A program made the position numbers and the translations under genes. Shown in pieces: positions 27,972-37,191 of a DNA stretch of 64,000 nt (position 1 is its first letter; each line of letters starts with the position of its first letter). Under the pieces are notes generated by a model. That model did not search any database. It saw only the letters and a program-made list of their open reading frames with translations, and had not been told where the DNA came from. The stretch covers positions 62,001 to 126,000 of the forward strand of contig CAWDAL010000014.1 of NCBI GenBank assembly GCA_963800285.1. Direction: 5' to 3'. The stretch is from DASUPK01 sp963800285 (lineage in GTDB: Bacteria; Actinomycetota; Thermoleophilia; Solirubrobacterales; 70-9).

Positions 27972-29342
27972 TCAGCTATCAAACGGTTGGGAGCGCTCCG
28001 GCCTTCCACCCGCAACAGCTCGGACCGGGCGGTGGGCGCCGGCACGCTCCGAGCCGATCGCGAGCAGCTCGGCCCGCTCAAGCCGTTCCGCAGCTCGCTC
28101 GACGGTCCCGTAGGTCAATCCGGAACGAGCTGCGATGTCGAGCAGGCTGGAGGCGCCGTCGCTCTGGTTGAGCACCCAGAGCAGAGCCCGTTCGTCGTCA
28201 GGAGTGGCCACTGCCCCGCCGGCGGACCGATACAGGCCGCGGCGCCCGAGCTGCGGCTCCCCGAACGGGCTCAGGTTCGTGCAGGTGCGGTTCGTCTCGA
28301 GCGCTTCGACGATTGCGAGACAGGCGTTGATCGCCCCCGAGAGCGATTCTGGCCGGATTCGGCCCAGGTCGTCGGCGGACGTGTGATAGCCGTCGAACTC
28401 TCCGTGGGGCGTTCGCGTCAGCGAGCCAACTGGCAGCTCGAATCCCGGCGAGCCGAACTGGCGCTCGTCCCCGCCCCACGGCTCCCAGGGGAGCACCCGA
28501 TGCGGCGCGCCGGAGTCCCGCAAGACCGTCTCCACCGCCTGGTCGATCTCGGCATCGCCGCGCCGGCTGCGCTTATAGGTAAGGGGACCGCCGTCGCCGA
28601 TGCAGGCCAGCGTCAGTCCATGGACGACCCGGTCGAGCCGATCGCGGTTCTGGTGCAGCCAAGCGAGCGGCCCGATCGTCCCGGGAGCGAACAGGAAGCG
28701 ATAGGAGTGCCGAAGACGACGCCCCAGGAGCTCCCTGGCGAGCATGGTGGCGACCACGATCCCGGAGAGGTTGTCGTTGGCGAGCGAGGGGTGGCAGACG
28801 TAGGTCGAGATGAGCACCTCTCCCTCTCCCTCACCGTCGATCTCACACTCAGCGAACGAGAGGTGTCCGGGTTCGAGACTCGAGTCGATGACGACCTCGT
28901 ACTCGCCCGGCTCGAGATCGAGCAGCTGTCGATGGGAGAGACAGAAACCCCAGGTGCGCTCGTAATAGGAGGTGCGATAGGGAATCAGGTCGGGCTGGTC
29001 GGGGAGCGTATGCAGGTGTTCACGCAGCTCCTCGAGCGGCAACCTCGTCCGCACGGGCTCGCTGTAGGAGACTACGTGAAGCGACGAACGGCGGAAGTCG
29101 ACGACCCTGGTGCCGTCCTCGGCCGCGATGTAGGCGTCCCTGATGTTCCATTCGTCGGGCACGGTCCAGTCGAACACCTTGGTGCCGCTTTGGATCTCGG
29201 TGCGCCGAATCGGGATCTGCTCCTCCAGCAGGTCGAAGGTGGCCCGTACGCCGCTTCCGGTGAGGCTCCGGCAGAGCGGGAAAAGCCGCTGCGCGAGCTC
29301 GTGCGCCATGCGCCCGCCGTCGCTCGTCCCGGGGCCGATCAC
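27972..29342 (-). CDS. DUF4910 aminopeptidase-like protein with C-terminal winged helix
   Basis: About 456 residues from GTG 29342, which overlaps the upstream SDR stop (GTGA). The N-terminal part matches the DUF4910/DUF2172 family: LFPLCRSLTGSGVRATFDLL, IQSGTKVFDWTVPDEWNIRDAYI (two blocks read), YYERTWGFCLSHRQL. The peptidase-like core has ISTYVCHPSLANDNLSG, WGGDERQF and YHTSADDLG, carrying His/Asp/Glu residues that fit a two-zinc site of M28-type peptidases. A small helix-turn-helix-like tail (LLWVLNQSDGASSLLDIAARSGL) ends it. Such proteins recur in polysaccharide loci; the substrate is not established. No signal peptide is seen, so it is cytoplasmic. Last gene of the coupled operon. Confidence 0.82.
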   Translation of the reverse strand: MIGPGTSDGGRMAHELAQRLFPLCRSLTGSGVRATFDLLEEQIPIRRTEIQSGTKVFDWTVPDEWNIRDAYIAAEDGTRVVDFRRSSLHVVSYSEPVRTRLPLEELREHLHTLPDQPDLIPYRTSYYERTWGFCLSHRQLLDLEPGEYEVVIDSSLEPGHLSFAECEIDGEGEGEVLISTYVCHPSLANDNLSGIVVATMLARELLGRRLRHSYRFLFAPGTIGPLAWLHQNRDRLDRVVHGLTLACIGDGGPLTYKRSRRGDAEIDQAVETVLRDSGAPHRVLPWEPWGGDERQFGSPGFELPVGSLTRTPHGEFDGYHTSADDLGRIRPESLSGAINACLAIVEALETNRTCTNLSPFGEPQLGRRGLYRSAGGAVATPDDERALLWVLNQSDGASSLLDIAARSGLTYGTVERAAERLERAELLAIGSERAGAHRPVRAVAGGRPERSQPFDS

Positions 29343-30043
29343 AGGGCACCCACCCGGAAGGTCTTCCCGTTCAGGTCCCGGGGATCCCGGCCCGAGAGCT
29401 CGCACACGGCGGCGGCGATCTCATCGGGAATGCGGCTCTCTCCCGCCCGATGGACCCTGTCGAAGCGCTGGCGACCGGGGAAGTCGAGCGCGCGGACTCT
29501 CTCCTGCATGGCTGTCTCGGTGATCCCCGGATCGAGCGCGCAGACGGCGCAGCCGTTGTCGCCGAGATCGGCGGCGGCGGAGCGGACAAGATGCTCGGCG
29601 CCCGCCTTCGAGGCCGCGTAGGCACTCCAGTGGGGCTTGGCATTGCTCGCTGCGCCGGTAGTGATGTGGATCGCGAGACCTCCCCTGGACGCCAGCCCGC
29701 CGGTTAGACCGGCCCGCAGGACGTTGTAGGTTCCGATCAGGTTGACCTCGACGGCTCGCCGCCACTCGACCGGATCGCTGTCGAGCAGCGATCCCACGGG
29801 CTGAATCGTGGCGGCGCAGTGCACGAGCAGGCGAAGTTCCGGCACGACGCGAAGCGCCGCAGCCAGCCGGCCAAACGACGTGACGTCCAGCTGCAGTGAG
29901 ACGCTCGCCTCGGGGCTCGGCCGGCGCGCTACACCCGCCACGTACCAGCCCTGCTCGCGGAGCATTCGGCAGGTGGCCGCGCCGATGCCGCTGCTCGCAC
30001 CCGTTACGAGCGCCTCCGGCCGGCCGGCGGAGAGCACGGTCAT
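29339..30043 (-). CDS. Short-chain dehydrogenase/reductase
   Basis: A 234-residue classical SDR. VTGASSGIGAATCRML is the cofactor-binding motif, HCAATIQPVG replaces the usual NNAG block, and HWSAYAASKAGAEHLV has the catalytic Tyr and Lys. ALDPGITETAM follows. ATG 30043 overlaps the PIG-L stop (ATGA), so it is preferred over an upstream ATG at 30100. It probably reduces or oxidises a sugar-nucleotide keto group made by other operon members (inference). Confidence 0.84.
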   Translation of the reverse strand: MTVLSAGRPEALVTGASSGIGAATCRMLREQGWYVAGVARRPSPEASVSLQLDVTSFGRLAAALRVVPELRLLVHCAATIQPVGSLLDSDPVEWRRAVEVNLIGTYNVLRAGLTGGLASRGGLAIHITTGAASNAKPHWSAYAASKAGAEHLVRSAAADLGDNGCAVCALDPGITETAMQERVRALDFPGRQRFDRVHRAGESRIPDEIAAAVCELSGRDPRDLNGKTFRVGAL

Positions 30044-30699
30044 GCCAGCACTGCCTTGCGGCAGAAGAACGCCTCCGCATGGGAGCTCGGCGAGTTGCAC
30101 TCCATCCCTCGCAGACGCAGCAGGCTCGAGAACAGGTCCTCCTGAAACCAGTGCTTGGAGCGCTGGGAGGCGAAGTGGTCCATCAGGTGCTCGATCTTGC
30201 GCTGCGAGAGGCGCTCGGAGAGGGGGACGAACGCGTTGGGCGCGCTCATGTCGCCGTCGTACTTCGGCACCTCGTACTCGAGGATCAGGTGGTCGCGGAA
30301 GGTGTTCCAGGTCAGCTCGCAGGTGACTCGGTGGTCCTGGTGGAGGTCGTCGCGCTGATGCGTGAAGACGACATCCGGCAAGAACTCCCTCTTCAGATCT
30401 TCGAAGAAGTCCTTCACCCTCTTGCCCTCGTAGGGGAAGAAGCCGTCCGGGAAGTCGCAGATCCTGACCTCGCTCTCCGGGACGCCGTCGAGCAGTGCCT
30501 CAGCGCTTCGTCTTGCCTCCTCGGCGCGCGCTTCCTCACCGCTCAGGACCACCCAGAGGATCTCGGAGACCGCCGAGCTTTCGATCAGCTTCAGGAGCGT
30601 GCCGGCGCAGCCGATCTCGATGTCGTCCGGATGGGCCCCGATTGCGAGCGCGCGGGTAGAGGAACCGTTCTGCCCGCCGAAGAGCAGTGGCAGCATCAT
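30040..30699 (-). CDS. PIG-L/LmbE-family deacetylase
   Basis: A 219-residue metal-dependent N-deacetylase relative. ALAIGAHPDDIEIGCAG carries the His-Pro-Asp-Asp zinc site (H23, D25, D26), VFTHQRDDLHQDHRVTCE the second His set, and DFPDGFFPYEG is conserved. The family removes N-acetyl groups from sugars such as GlcNAc conjugates. ATG 30699 overlaps the cytidylyltransferase stop. No signal peptide, so it should act on nucleotide- or lipid-linked sugars in the cytoplasm. Confidence 0.86.
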   Translation of the reverse strand: MMLPLLFGGQNGSSTRALAIGAHPDDIEIGCAGTLLKLIESSAVSEILWVVLSGEEARAEEARRSAEALLDGVPESEVRICDFPDGFFPYEGKRVKDFFEDLKREFLPDVVFTHQRDDLHQDHRVTCELTWNTFRDHLILEYEVPKYDGDMSAPNAFVPLSERLSQRKIEHLMDHFASQRSKHWFQEDLFSSLLRLRGMECNSPSSHAEAFFCRKAVLA

Positions 30700-31514
30700 C
30701 CAGACGCCGCGTACTCGAGGTCGCGCTGCAGGTTGCGATCCGGGTCCCAGACCTGCCAGGGAGCGTCACCGCTTTCGTGCAGCGTCTCGAGCCACTGCTT
30801 GTCCTTCAGCGTGTCCATCGGGGCCCAGAACCCCTCGTGCCGCTGTGCGAGCACCTTTCCCGACTGCAGCAGGCGCTGCAGCGGCTCTTCCACGAGGTCC
30901 TCACCGGGACGTAGCTGGTCGAGAAACTCTCGGCGCAGGATGAAGTAGCCGCCGTTGATCCAGAGGTCCGAGCCCATCACGTCCCGCATCGCCCTGACAT
31001 GACCATCATCGGCCATCGAGACCACGTGGAAGCTGTAGTTGGGGCGCACCGCGAGGAAGCTGGCCGTCGCCTGTTCATCCCTGGCGCGGGCGATCATCGC
31101 GGGCAGGTTGGCGTCGGTCAGCGTGTCGCCATAGTTGGCGAGGAAGAGCTCGTCGTCGGCCAGCAGGTGGCGCACGGCGCGCAGGCGCTCGCCGATCGGC
31201 GCCCGCAGGCCGGTGTCCACAAAGGTGATGTTCCAGTCGTGGATGTCGGTCTTCAGAAGGTGGACGTCCGCGCCGCCGTTGGACAGCACGAAGTCGTTCG
31301 CCATCGCCTCGTTGTAGGTGAGGAAGAACTGCTTGATCGCCTCGGCCTTGTAGCCGAGACAGAGCACGAAGTCGGTGAAGCCGAAGTGGGCGTAGTACTT
31401 CATCACGTGCCAGAGGACCGGTCGAGGGCCGATCGGAACCATCGGCTTGGGCACGACCTCGGATGCCTCTCGCATCCGCAGTCCCTGGCCGCCGCAGAAG
31501 ATCACCACCTTCAT
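30696..31514 (-). CDS. rfbF: Glucose-1-phosphate cytidylyltransferase
   Basis: A 272-residue nucleotidyltransferase. VVIFCGGQGLRMRE is the nucleotide-binding loop, and EVVPKPMVPIGPRPVLWHVMKYYAHFG (two blocks) is characteristic of RfbF. FLANYGDTLTD holds the metal-binding Asp, and DLWINGGYFILRREFLD and GFWAPMDTLKDKQWLE complete the fold. It would make CDP-glucose from CTP and glucose-1-phosphate. ATG overlaps the stop of the methyltransferase gene. No CDP-glucose 4,6-dehydratase is in this operon; a candidate starts at 63113. Confidence 0.88.
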   Translation of the reverse strand: MKVVIFCGGQGLRMREASEVVPKPMVPIGPRPVLWHVMKYYAHFGFTDFVLCLGYKAEAIKQFFLTYNEAMANDFVLSNGGADVHLLKTDIHDWNITFVDTGLRAPIGERLRAVRHLLADDELFLANYGDTLTDANLPAMIARARDEQATASFLAVRPNYSFHVVSMADDGHVRAMRDVMGSDLWINGGYFILRREFLDQLRPGEDLVEEPLQRLLQSGKVLAQRHEGFWAPMDTLKDKQWLETLHESGDAPWQVWDPDRNLQRDLEYAASG

Positions 31515-32788
31515 ATGACCTTCACCTCCGGGATCGGGACCACGAACTGCGCACCCCAGTCGCGAGCGTGCGAGAGCTGAGCAACGATCTCATCGCTCAG
31601 GTTCCAGGGAAGGATCAGGATGAAATCCGGACGGGCCTGCTCCAGTGCCTCGGGATGGTGGATCGGGATCCGAGTGCCGGGCAGGAACTGCCCCTGCTTG
31701 TACGGATTGCGGTCGACCGTGAACTCGAGCAGGTCGGTGCGGATACCGCAGTAGTTGAGCAGCGTGTTCCCCTTCCCGGGAGCTCCATAGCCGGCGACGC
31801 GTTTGCCATCACGGCGGCAATCGATCAGGAACTCGACCAGGTTCCACTTGGTCTCGGTCACTCGCGGCGCGAACCCGCTGTACCCCTCGAGCCGGTCGAG
31901 GTCGAGCTGCCGCTCGCGTTCGGCCAGCTCCGTCACCCGGGTGCTGACCGAATGGCCGGCGCCTCCGCTCCGCTGTGCGTACACCCGCAGCGAGCCGCCG
32001 TGCGTGGGGAGTTCGTCGACGTCGAAAACCTCGAGGCCGTGAGCCCCAAGCACGGTCTGTGCGGTGAGAAAAGAGAAGTAGGAGAAATGCTCGTGGTAAA
32101 TGGTGTCGAACTGGTTCCCTTCGATCAGCCGCGCCAGATGAGGGAACTCGATCGTGATCACGCCTTGCGGCGCCAGCAATCGCTGCATGCCGGCGGTGAA
32201 ATCGTTGAGGTCGGGGACGTGGGCGAAGACGTTGTTCGCCACCAGCAGGTCCGCCTGGCGACCCTCGGCCACGAGGCGGGACGCGAGCTCCCGGCCAAAG
32301 AACTCGACCACGGTCTCGATCCCCCGCTCCCGGGCGGCTTGGGCGACGTTCGCTGCGGGCTCGACCCCGAGCGCCGGTATGCCCCGCTCGACAAGATGTT
32401 GCAGCAGGTAGCCGTCGTTGCTGGCCAGCTCCACCACCTGGCTGTCCGCGCCCAGCCCGAAGCGCTCGACCACCGACTCCACGTAATCGCGAGCGTGGGC
32501 AACCCAGGAATCCGAATAGGAGGAGAAGTACGCGTACTCCGTGAAGATCTCCGCCGGCGCCACCAGCTCCTCGAGCTGTACCAGCAGGCACTGCTCGCAG
32601 ACGCGAACGTGCAGCGGATAGAAGGGCTCCATCGCCCCGAGGCCCTCCGGAAGAACGTAGCTCTCGCAAAGCGGCGACATGCCGAGGTCGACGAACGTGT
32701 GGCGCAGGGGCGCCGAGCAGAACCGGCAGCTTGGCAGGGCGGTCGGGGCCGACCGCGTGTCGATCTGATCTCGAAGCTCGACTTGCAT
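31511..32788 (-). CDS. Sugar C-methyltransferase-like class I methyltransferase
   Basis: From ATG 32788, 425 residues. An N-terminal putative zinc-binding domain (CRFCSAPL...CEQC) is followed by the SAM-binding domain with VVELASNDGYLLQHL, NNVFAHVPDLNDF and FDTIYHEHFSYFS, then a C-terminal domain (GYGAPGKGNTLLNYCGI, DRNPYKQGQFLPGT, IPIHHPEAL). This three-part layout is that of NovU/TylCIII-type nucleotide-sugar C-methyltransferases. With the coupled cytidylyltransferase it suggests a branched-chain CDP-sugar (inference). It is the first gene of the five-gene coupled operon and is divergent from the sugar transferase, with 145 bases between starts. Confidence 0.86.
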   Translation of the reverse strand: MQVELRDQIDTRSAPTALPSCRFCSAPLRHTFVDLGMSPLCESYVLPEGLGAMEPFYPLHVRVCEQCLLVQLEELVAPAEIFTEYAYFSSYSDSWVAHARDYVESVVERFGLGADSQVVELASNDGYLLQHLVERGIPALGVEPAANVAQAARERGIETVVEFFGRELASRLVAEGRQADLLVANNVFAHVPDLNDFTAGMQRLLAPQGVITIEFPHLARLIEGNQFDTIYHEHFSYFSFLTAQTVLGAHGLEVFDVDELPTHGGSLRVYAQRSGGAGHSVSTRVTELAERERQLDLDRLEGYSGFAPRVTETKWNLVEFLIDCRRDGKRVAGYGAPGKGNTLLNYCGIRTDLLEFTVDRNPYKQGQFLPGTRIPIHHPEALEQARPDFILILPWNLSDEIVAQLSHARDWGAQFVVPIPEVKVI

Positions 32789-32933
32789 GAAGCGCTCTCT
32801 GGCACCAACGTCGCGCGGGCCGCGATTCTCCCGCGCACCCGGGCGGTTGGAGGATCGGTTCCAATTACGTTGGATCTGTGGTTCGGGCGCGTCCGGCAAC
32901 GCCGACGACAGTCGTTTGTCGGAGTGAGCGACG

Positions 32934-34513
32934 ATGGCCGAACAGGAAATAGAGCTGGATCTCGGTATTGCGGAGGCGGATATACGCGCTCCGACGGAAC
33001 TGAGCGATCCGGTGAGGTCCTTCCCGTCCCTGCCCCACTTCCGGACCCGCAGGTTCGCGCCGCGCGACCAGGGCACTCAAGACGAGATCCCCGAGGGCCG
33101 TTTGCGCGAGGCGACCTATCGGCGGGATGGGATCTACCGCCGTAGCCTCGCTTTCGCGGACGTCGCTTCGGCGGCGATCGCCGTCCTGATCGGTGTGCCG
33201 ATCCTGGGAAACGACGCCCTCAATCCCCTTGCCATGCTCGCGCTTCCGTTGGTGCTCGTGGTCGGAAAGGTCACGGGACTGTACGACCGCGATGAGCACC
33301 TGATCAAGAAGACGACACTCGACGAGGTCCCGGCCCTGTTCTGGGTTGCGACGCTCTACGCGCTCTTGATCTGGCTGGCTGGGGACCTGATCGTCGATGG
33401 CCAATTCGGCCGTGACCAGGCCGTTGGGGTCTGGGCGCTGCTGTTCGCGAGCATGGTCACGATTCGCGCCCTGGCACGGCACCTGGCCGGGGGTTTGTCC
33501 GGCGAGGAGCGATGCCTGGTGTTGGGCGACGCCGACACGGCGAAGTGGATCACGCGCCGGTTCGATGAGATGCCGGGGGTGAAGGCGCGGATTGTCGCGC
33601 GAGCGCCGATGGCGCCGGAGCCCCGCTCCAGCCTCAGCGGCTCGACAACGGCTCGAACGGCAACGGCTCGAACGGTCATTCGGGCCTCAACGGCAGCCTG
33701 GAGCGCTTGCTCACGGCGGAGCAGATCGAGCGAGCGATCATCGCGCCGCGTGGCGAGATCTCCGATGACCTCTTGAACACGACTCGGAGCCTGAAATCGA
33801 TGGGGCTGAGAGTGAGCGTGCTGCCGCGGCTACCCGAGGTCGTGGGCTCGTCGGTCGAACTGGACGACGTGGACGGGATCACCTTGCTCGGGATGCGTCG
33901 CTTCGGCCTCAGCCGCTCTTCGGGGGCCGTCAAGCGCTCGTTCGACTTTGTCGGCGCCGGTCTCGCCCTGCTCGCGCTCGCCCCGCTTCTGGCAGCGATC
34001 GCCATCGCGATCAAACTCGACTCCCGCGGGCCCGTGCTCTTCCGGCAGCGGCGCATGGGCCGGCACGGCGTCTCCTTCGAGATGCTCAAGTTCCGCACCA
34101 TGGTGGACGGGGCTGATGCTCAGAAGTCCGCCCTCGCAGCGCGCAATGAGGCAGATGGCGGCCTCTTCAAGATCAAGGACGACCCGCGAATCACCCGGGT
34201 CGGCAGTCGCCTACGCGCAATCTCGCTCGATGAGCTGCCCCAGTTGTTCAACGTGCTGAGCGGCGACATGTCCCTGGTCGGCCCGCGGCCGCTGGTGCTC
34301 GACGAGGACGACAGGATCGAGGGCTGGCGGCGTTCGCGCCTCGAGCTCCCACCAGGGATGACGGGTCCATGGCAGGTTTTCGGCTCGGCTCGAATCCCGC
34401 TCAACGAGATGGTCAAGATCGACTATCTCTACGGCGCCAACTGGTCGCTTTGGCTTGACGTGAAGACCCTGCTGCGCACGGTGCCGTTCGTATTGGGGCG
34501 TCGCGGGCTGTGA
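32934..34513 (+). pseudogene. Priming glycosyl-phosphotransferase (bacterial sugar transferase), one frameshift
   Basis: The N-terminal half has four to five membrane segments (FADVASAAIAVLIG, LAMLALPLVLVVG, FWVATLYALLIWLAG) and the start of a Rossmann-like region (CLVLGDADTAKWI). After a one-base loss near 33600-33640 it continues through LDNGSNGNGSNGHSG, then the catalytic domain: KRSFDFVGAGLALLALAPLL, GPVLFRQRRMGRHG, FEMLKFRTMV, LDELPQLFNVLSGDMSLVGPRP and PGMTGPWQV. This family attaches the first sugar-phosphate to undecaprenyl-phosphate, starting repeat-unit synthesis. It faces away from the methyltransferase operon. Confidence 0.82.
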
Positions 34514-34607
34514 GCGAGCCAAATGGAGAAGCGCGGCCCCGAACGGCGAGGCGTTGGCGCAAGCAGGTTTCAAGGGGAACCCCGAGGGAGCTCAAGGTGA
34601 TTTGCCG

Positions 34608-35393
34608 ATGCCCGCGCTGTCTGGCCGCGGCCCGAAGGGCAGCGCGGCGATGACGCCGATCGGAAAACTCGCGGTCGAGGCCGGCCGCGAAAGTCCGGCT
34701 CCCCACCGCGCGTTCCTGAGTCGAATGGCCTCAGAAGAGACGCGAAGCCATGGGTTGCCGGCAGCGCTCTGTGCGAGCGATCCAGCTTTTGGCGAACAGG
34801 TCGCGGCGGTGCTGGAGGCGGCCGGCCATACCGTTTTGGCCCGATCCGCTAGCGGCGAGGGGCTACTCGCCTCCTGCATCGGCAACGTGCCCGCGTGTGT
34901 CGTGATCGCCGCGGACCGCCCAGACCGAGCGACCGTGGACATCCTGCGCCTCGTTCGCTCGAGGCTCGAGGAGCTCCCTGCGGTCCTGGTCTGCCGCCGG
35001 GCGGTGGTCGCCGACGTGCGCCGCGCACTCGAACTCGGTGTCGATGGGATCGTTCTCCAGGAGGGAGTCGAGGAGGCCCTGGGCGCCGTCGTCGAGACCG
35101 TCTGCGCGGGGCAGGTGTCGGCGCCCAACGAACAGCGTCGGGCGCTTCGGGCGCGAGCGTTGACCACCCGCGAGAAGCAGGCTCTGATGTTGGTGGCCGC
35201 GGGGCTGACCAATTCGCAGATCGCGACCGAGCTGTTCCTGGCCGAGAGCACCGTCAAGAGCCATCTGTCGTCGGCCTTCGCCAAGCTCGGTGTCTCCTCA
35301 CGCAGCGAAGCGGCCGCCGTCATCCTCGATCCCGAGCGAGGGAGCGGACTCGGGATCGGCAGGGTCGCGCCGGCCTTCGCCGCTGGCCGCTAG
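34608..35393 (+). CDS. LuxR-type regulator with degenerate receiver domain
   Basis: About 261 residues from ATG 34608, chosen for an AAGGTGA nine bases upstream; ATG 34650 and 34725 remain possible. A receiver-like domain (about 50-165) lacks the usual acidic pocket, and the conserved Lys region reads GIVLQEG instead of G-Y-L-L-K, so phosphorylation control is doubtful. The LuxR helix-turn-helix is intact: LTTREKQALMLVAAGLTNSQIATELFLAESTVKSHL. It directly follows the priming transferase, so it may regulate the polysaccharide locus (inference). Confidence 0.78.
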   Translation: MPALSGRGPKGSAAMTPIGKLAVEAGRESPAPHRAFLSRMASEETRSHGLPAALCASDPAFGEQVAAVLEAAGHTVLARSASGEGLLASCIGNVPACVVIAADRPDRATVDILRLVRSRLEELPAVLVCRRAVVADVRRALELGVDGIVLQEGVEEALGAVVETVCAGQVSAPNEQRRALRARALTTREKQALMLVAAGLTNSQIATELFLAESTVKSHLSSAFAKLGVSSRSEAAAVILDPERGSGLGIGRVAPAFAAGR

Positions 35394-35639
35394 AGACACT
35401 CCCGTCAAAGCTCGACCTCGCGTCGCGCGGCCGACCGCCAATGTCGGTTCACCGTCCGCCCTGTGTGCGAGTTTTCTATCGGATGAGATCCTCCCGGTCC
35501 CAGTTTCGTAGCAACTGCGCGGCACGGGCGCGAAAAGCCGGTAGCGGCCAGCGTTTTTTGGATGGAGTGGCACAACGAGTCCTGACATCACACTCGAGCG
35601 GTCGTCCCAGTGCTGGTCGATGATCGCCACAGGCTGGGT

Positions 35640-36011
35640 ATGACCGTGAGGTGGGAGATCTCCCTCACCTTGGACGCGTTCGGTTGGAGTGCGCTCGAGG
35701 ACCACGCGCGCGCAGTTGGGTTGGGGCTCGATCGGCTGGTGGCGCTGGCCTGCACGTACTACGAGTCTGAGCTGGCCGCTGGACGGACGGCGACACGGGC
35801 GCCTCGATTCGGCAAGCCGGTGACAGAGCGCGAGACCCGCACGATGGTGCTCGAGCTGAATGCCGAAAGCCGGCGACGACTCGAGCAGGAAGCCGAGCGG
35901 CAGGATCTCGGGGTCGAGCGTCTCGTGGAGCACGCCGCCATCTTCTACCTCGCCGACCTCGACGCCGGCCGAGTGGCCGCGCGGATCATCCGAGACGCTG
36001 GCCGCCGGTAG
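35640..36011 (+). CDS. Small protein with duplicated ribbon-helix-helix-like unit
   Basis: A 123-residue protein from ATG 35640. Two similar halves can be aligned: ISLTLDAFGWSALEDHARAVGLGLDRLVALACTYY and MVLELNAESRRRLEQEAERQDLGVERLVEHAAIFY (each shown shortened in motif terms: strand, helix, LGxxRLV, helix). The strand-helix-helix pattern is like CopG/Arc-type DNA-binding units fused in tandem, which is inference. It lies between two transcription-regulator genes. The 246 bases upstream hold no other gene. Confidence 0.6.
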   Translation: MTVRWEISLTLDAFGWSALEDHARAVGLGLDRLVALACTYYESELAAGRTATRAPRFGKPVTERETRTMVLELNAESRRRLEQEAERQDLGVERLVEHAAIFYLADLDAGRVAARIIRDAGRR

Positions 36012-36043
36012 CGAAGCTCGTCGGTTGCTCGAGAGCTCTGGAC

Positions 36044-36655
36044 CTACGCTGCCCGCCCGGAGGCGGTCACGGGGGCCACTCCGAGTTCCCGCAGCGAGAC
36101 TTTGAGCGCCGCGCGCCCGCGATGGTGCAGTCCCTGGATCGACGCTTCGGTCTTCCCCAGCCGCTCGGCGATCTCGTTCGGCGAGAGCCCGCCGATATGT
36201 CTCAGGACGAGCACCCGGCGCTGCGATTCGGGCAGGTCGGCGAGCGCAGCCTTGAGCGCGTTGGTGTACTCAAAGGACGTCTGCTCGTGGCCGTCATCGC
36301 TGATCCACACTTCGTCGACCGGGATCTGCCGCCTCGAGCGCAAATGATCCAGCGCCGCGTTGCGTGCAACCCGCATGATCCACGCAGCGAACGGGACCTC
36401 CCGCTCTTCGTACTTCTGAATCGCCCGCAACAGCTTGGCGAAGACATCTTGGGTGATGTCCTCGGCCTCATACTGGTCGTGAACGATGCTTTGGACGAAC
36501 CTACCCACATCATCCGCGTAGCGGGAGTAGAGATAGGACAGCCCGTCCCAGTCACCCGCCTTCGCCGCAGCGATCGCTCGCCGCTCGAGATTGCTACCGC
36601 CCTCCTCCGCATCCCGACTGACGCGCTGCACGACCCCACCTAGGTCCGTTCCCAT
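36044..36655 (-). CDS. RNA polymerase sigma factor, sigma-70/ECF type
   Basis: About 203 residues from ATG 36655, after GGAGAGGAAG. Region 2 (about 30-100) has LYSRYADDVGRFVQSIV, YEAEDITQDVFAKLL and PFAAWIMRVARNAALDHLR. Region 4 (about 140-195) has ALADLPESQRRVLVLRHIGGLSPNEIAERLG and SIQGLHHRGRAAL. No region 3, so ECF-like. No anti-sigma gene is adjacent; the upstream plus-strand gene encodes an unrelated coiled coil. Confidence 0.85.
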   Translation of the reverse strand: MGTDLGGVVQRVSRDAEEGGSNLERRAIAAAKAGDWDGLSYLYSRYADDVGRFVQSIVHDQYEAEDITQDVFAKLLRAIQKYEEREVPFAAWIMRVARNAALDHLRSRRQIPVDEVWISDDGHEQTSFEYTNALKAALADLPESQRRVLVLRHIGGLSPNEIAERLGKTEASIQGLHHRGRAALKVSLRELGVAPVTASGRAA

Positions 36656-36888
36656 GCGGGCTAGCTTCCTCTCCGGCGGCGGTGCTGTGAATGGCTCGGG
36701 TGCGCCATCTTTTCGTTCAGACCAATGAACACCCATTTTCCGGGCTTTCGGTTACGCGGTTTTCACAAACTCCCGAAGTCTTGACGGTCCCGGAAGAATC
36801 GTCCCGAGGTGAACGTAATATTCAGTGACCCGGCTGATCCTTCACGCGGCCGCGGCGAGGTGCTTCCCAAGTCACGGGCGAGACGTTC

Positions 36889-37173
36889 ATGGGTGGAGAC
36901 AAGACCAAATCCGAATCACGCGAACCCACGGTCGACGCTGCTCTCGAGCAAGAAGTGATGAGCGCTCTGCTGGACCCTGGCAAGCGGAGCGTCGACGAGA
37001 TCGAGGAGCTGCTGACGCGCTGCGCGGGCGAGGCCCTGCGCCTCCAAGCCGACCGGCTGCGGACCGAGAGCGCCATGCGGGCGCTCGAAGCCGAGCGACT
37101 GCGGCTGTTCGAGCTGACGGCCGATGTGCGAGCGCTGCGTGACCGGCTCGAGGAGTCGGAACGCAAGTCCTGA
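36889..37173 (+). CDS. Small coiled-coil protein of unknown function
   Basis: A 94-residue charged protein. Residues 20-90 are strongly helical with heptad-like Leu and Ala positions (ALRLQADRLRTESAMRALEAERLRLFELTADVRALRDRL region). No membrane segment or catalytic motif. Codon use is normal for the window. It lies between the sigma factor and a response regulator, divergent from the former and convergent with the latter. Confidence 0.6.
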   Translation: MGGDKTKSESREPTVDAALEQEVMSALLDPGKRSVDEIEELLTRCAGEALRLQADRLRTESAMRALEAERLRLFELTADVRALRDRLEESERKS

Positions 37174-37191
37174 GCAGTGCTGCAGGGTGGC

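Noticed and set aside
27900..29621. 573-codon plus-strand frame across the DUF4910 gene
   Set aside because: Antisense to an intact, motif-rich gene and partly to its neighbour; no start signal.
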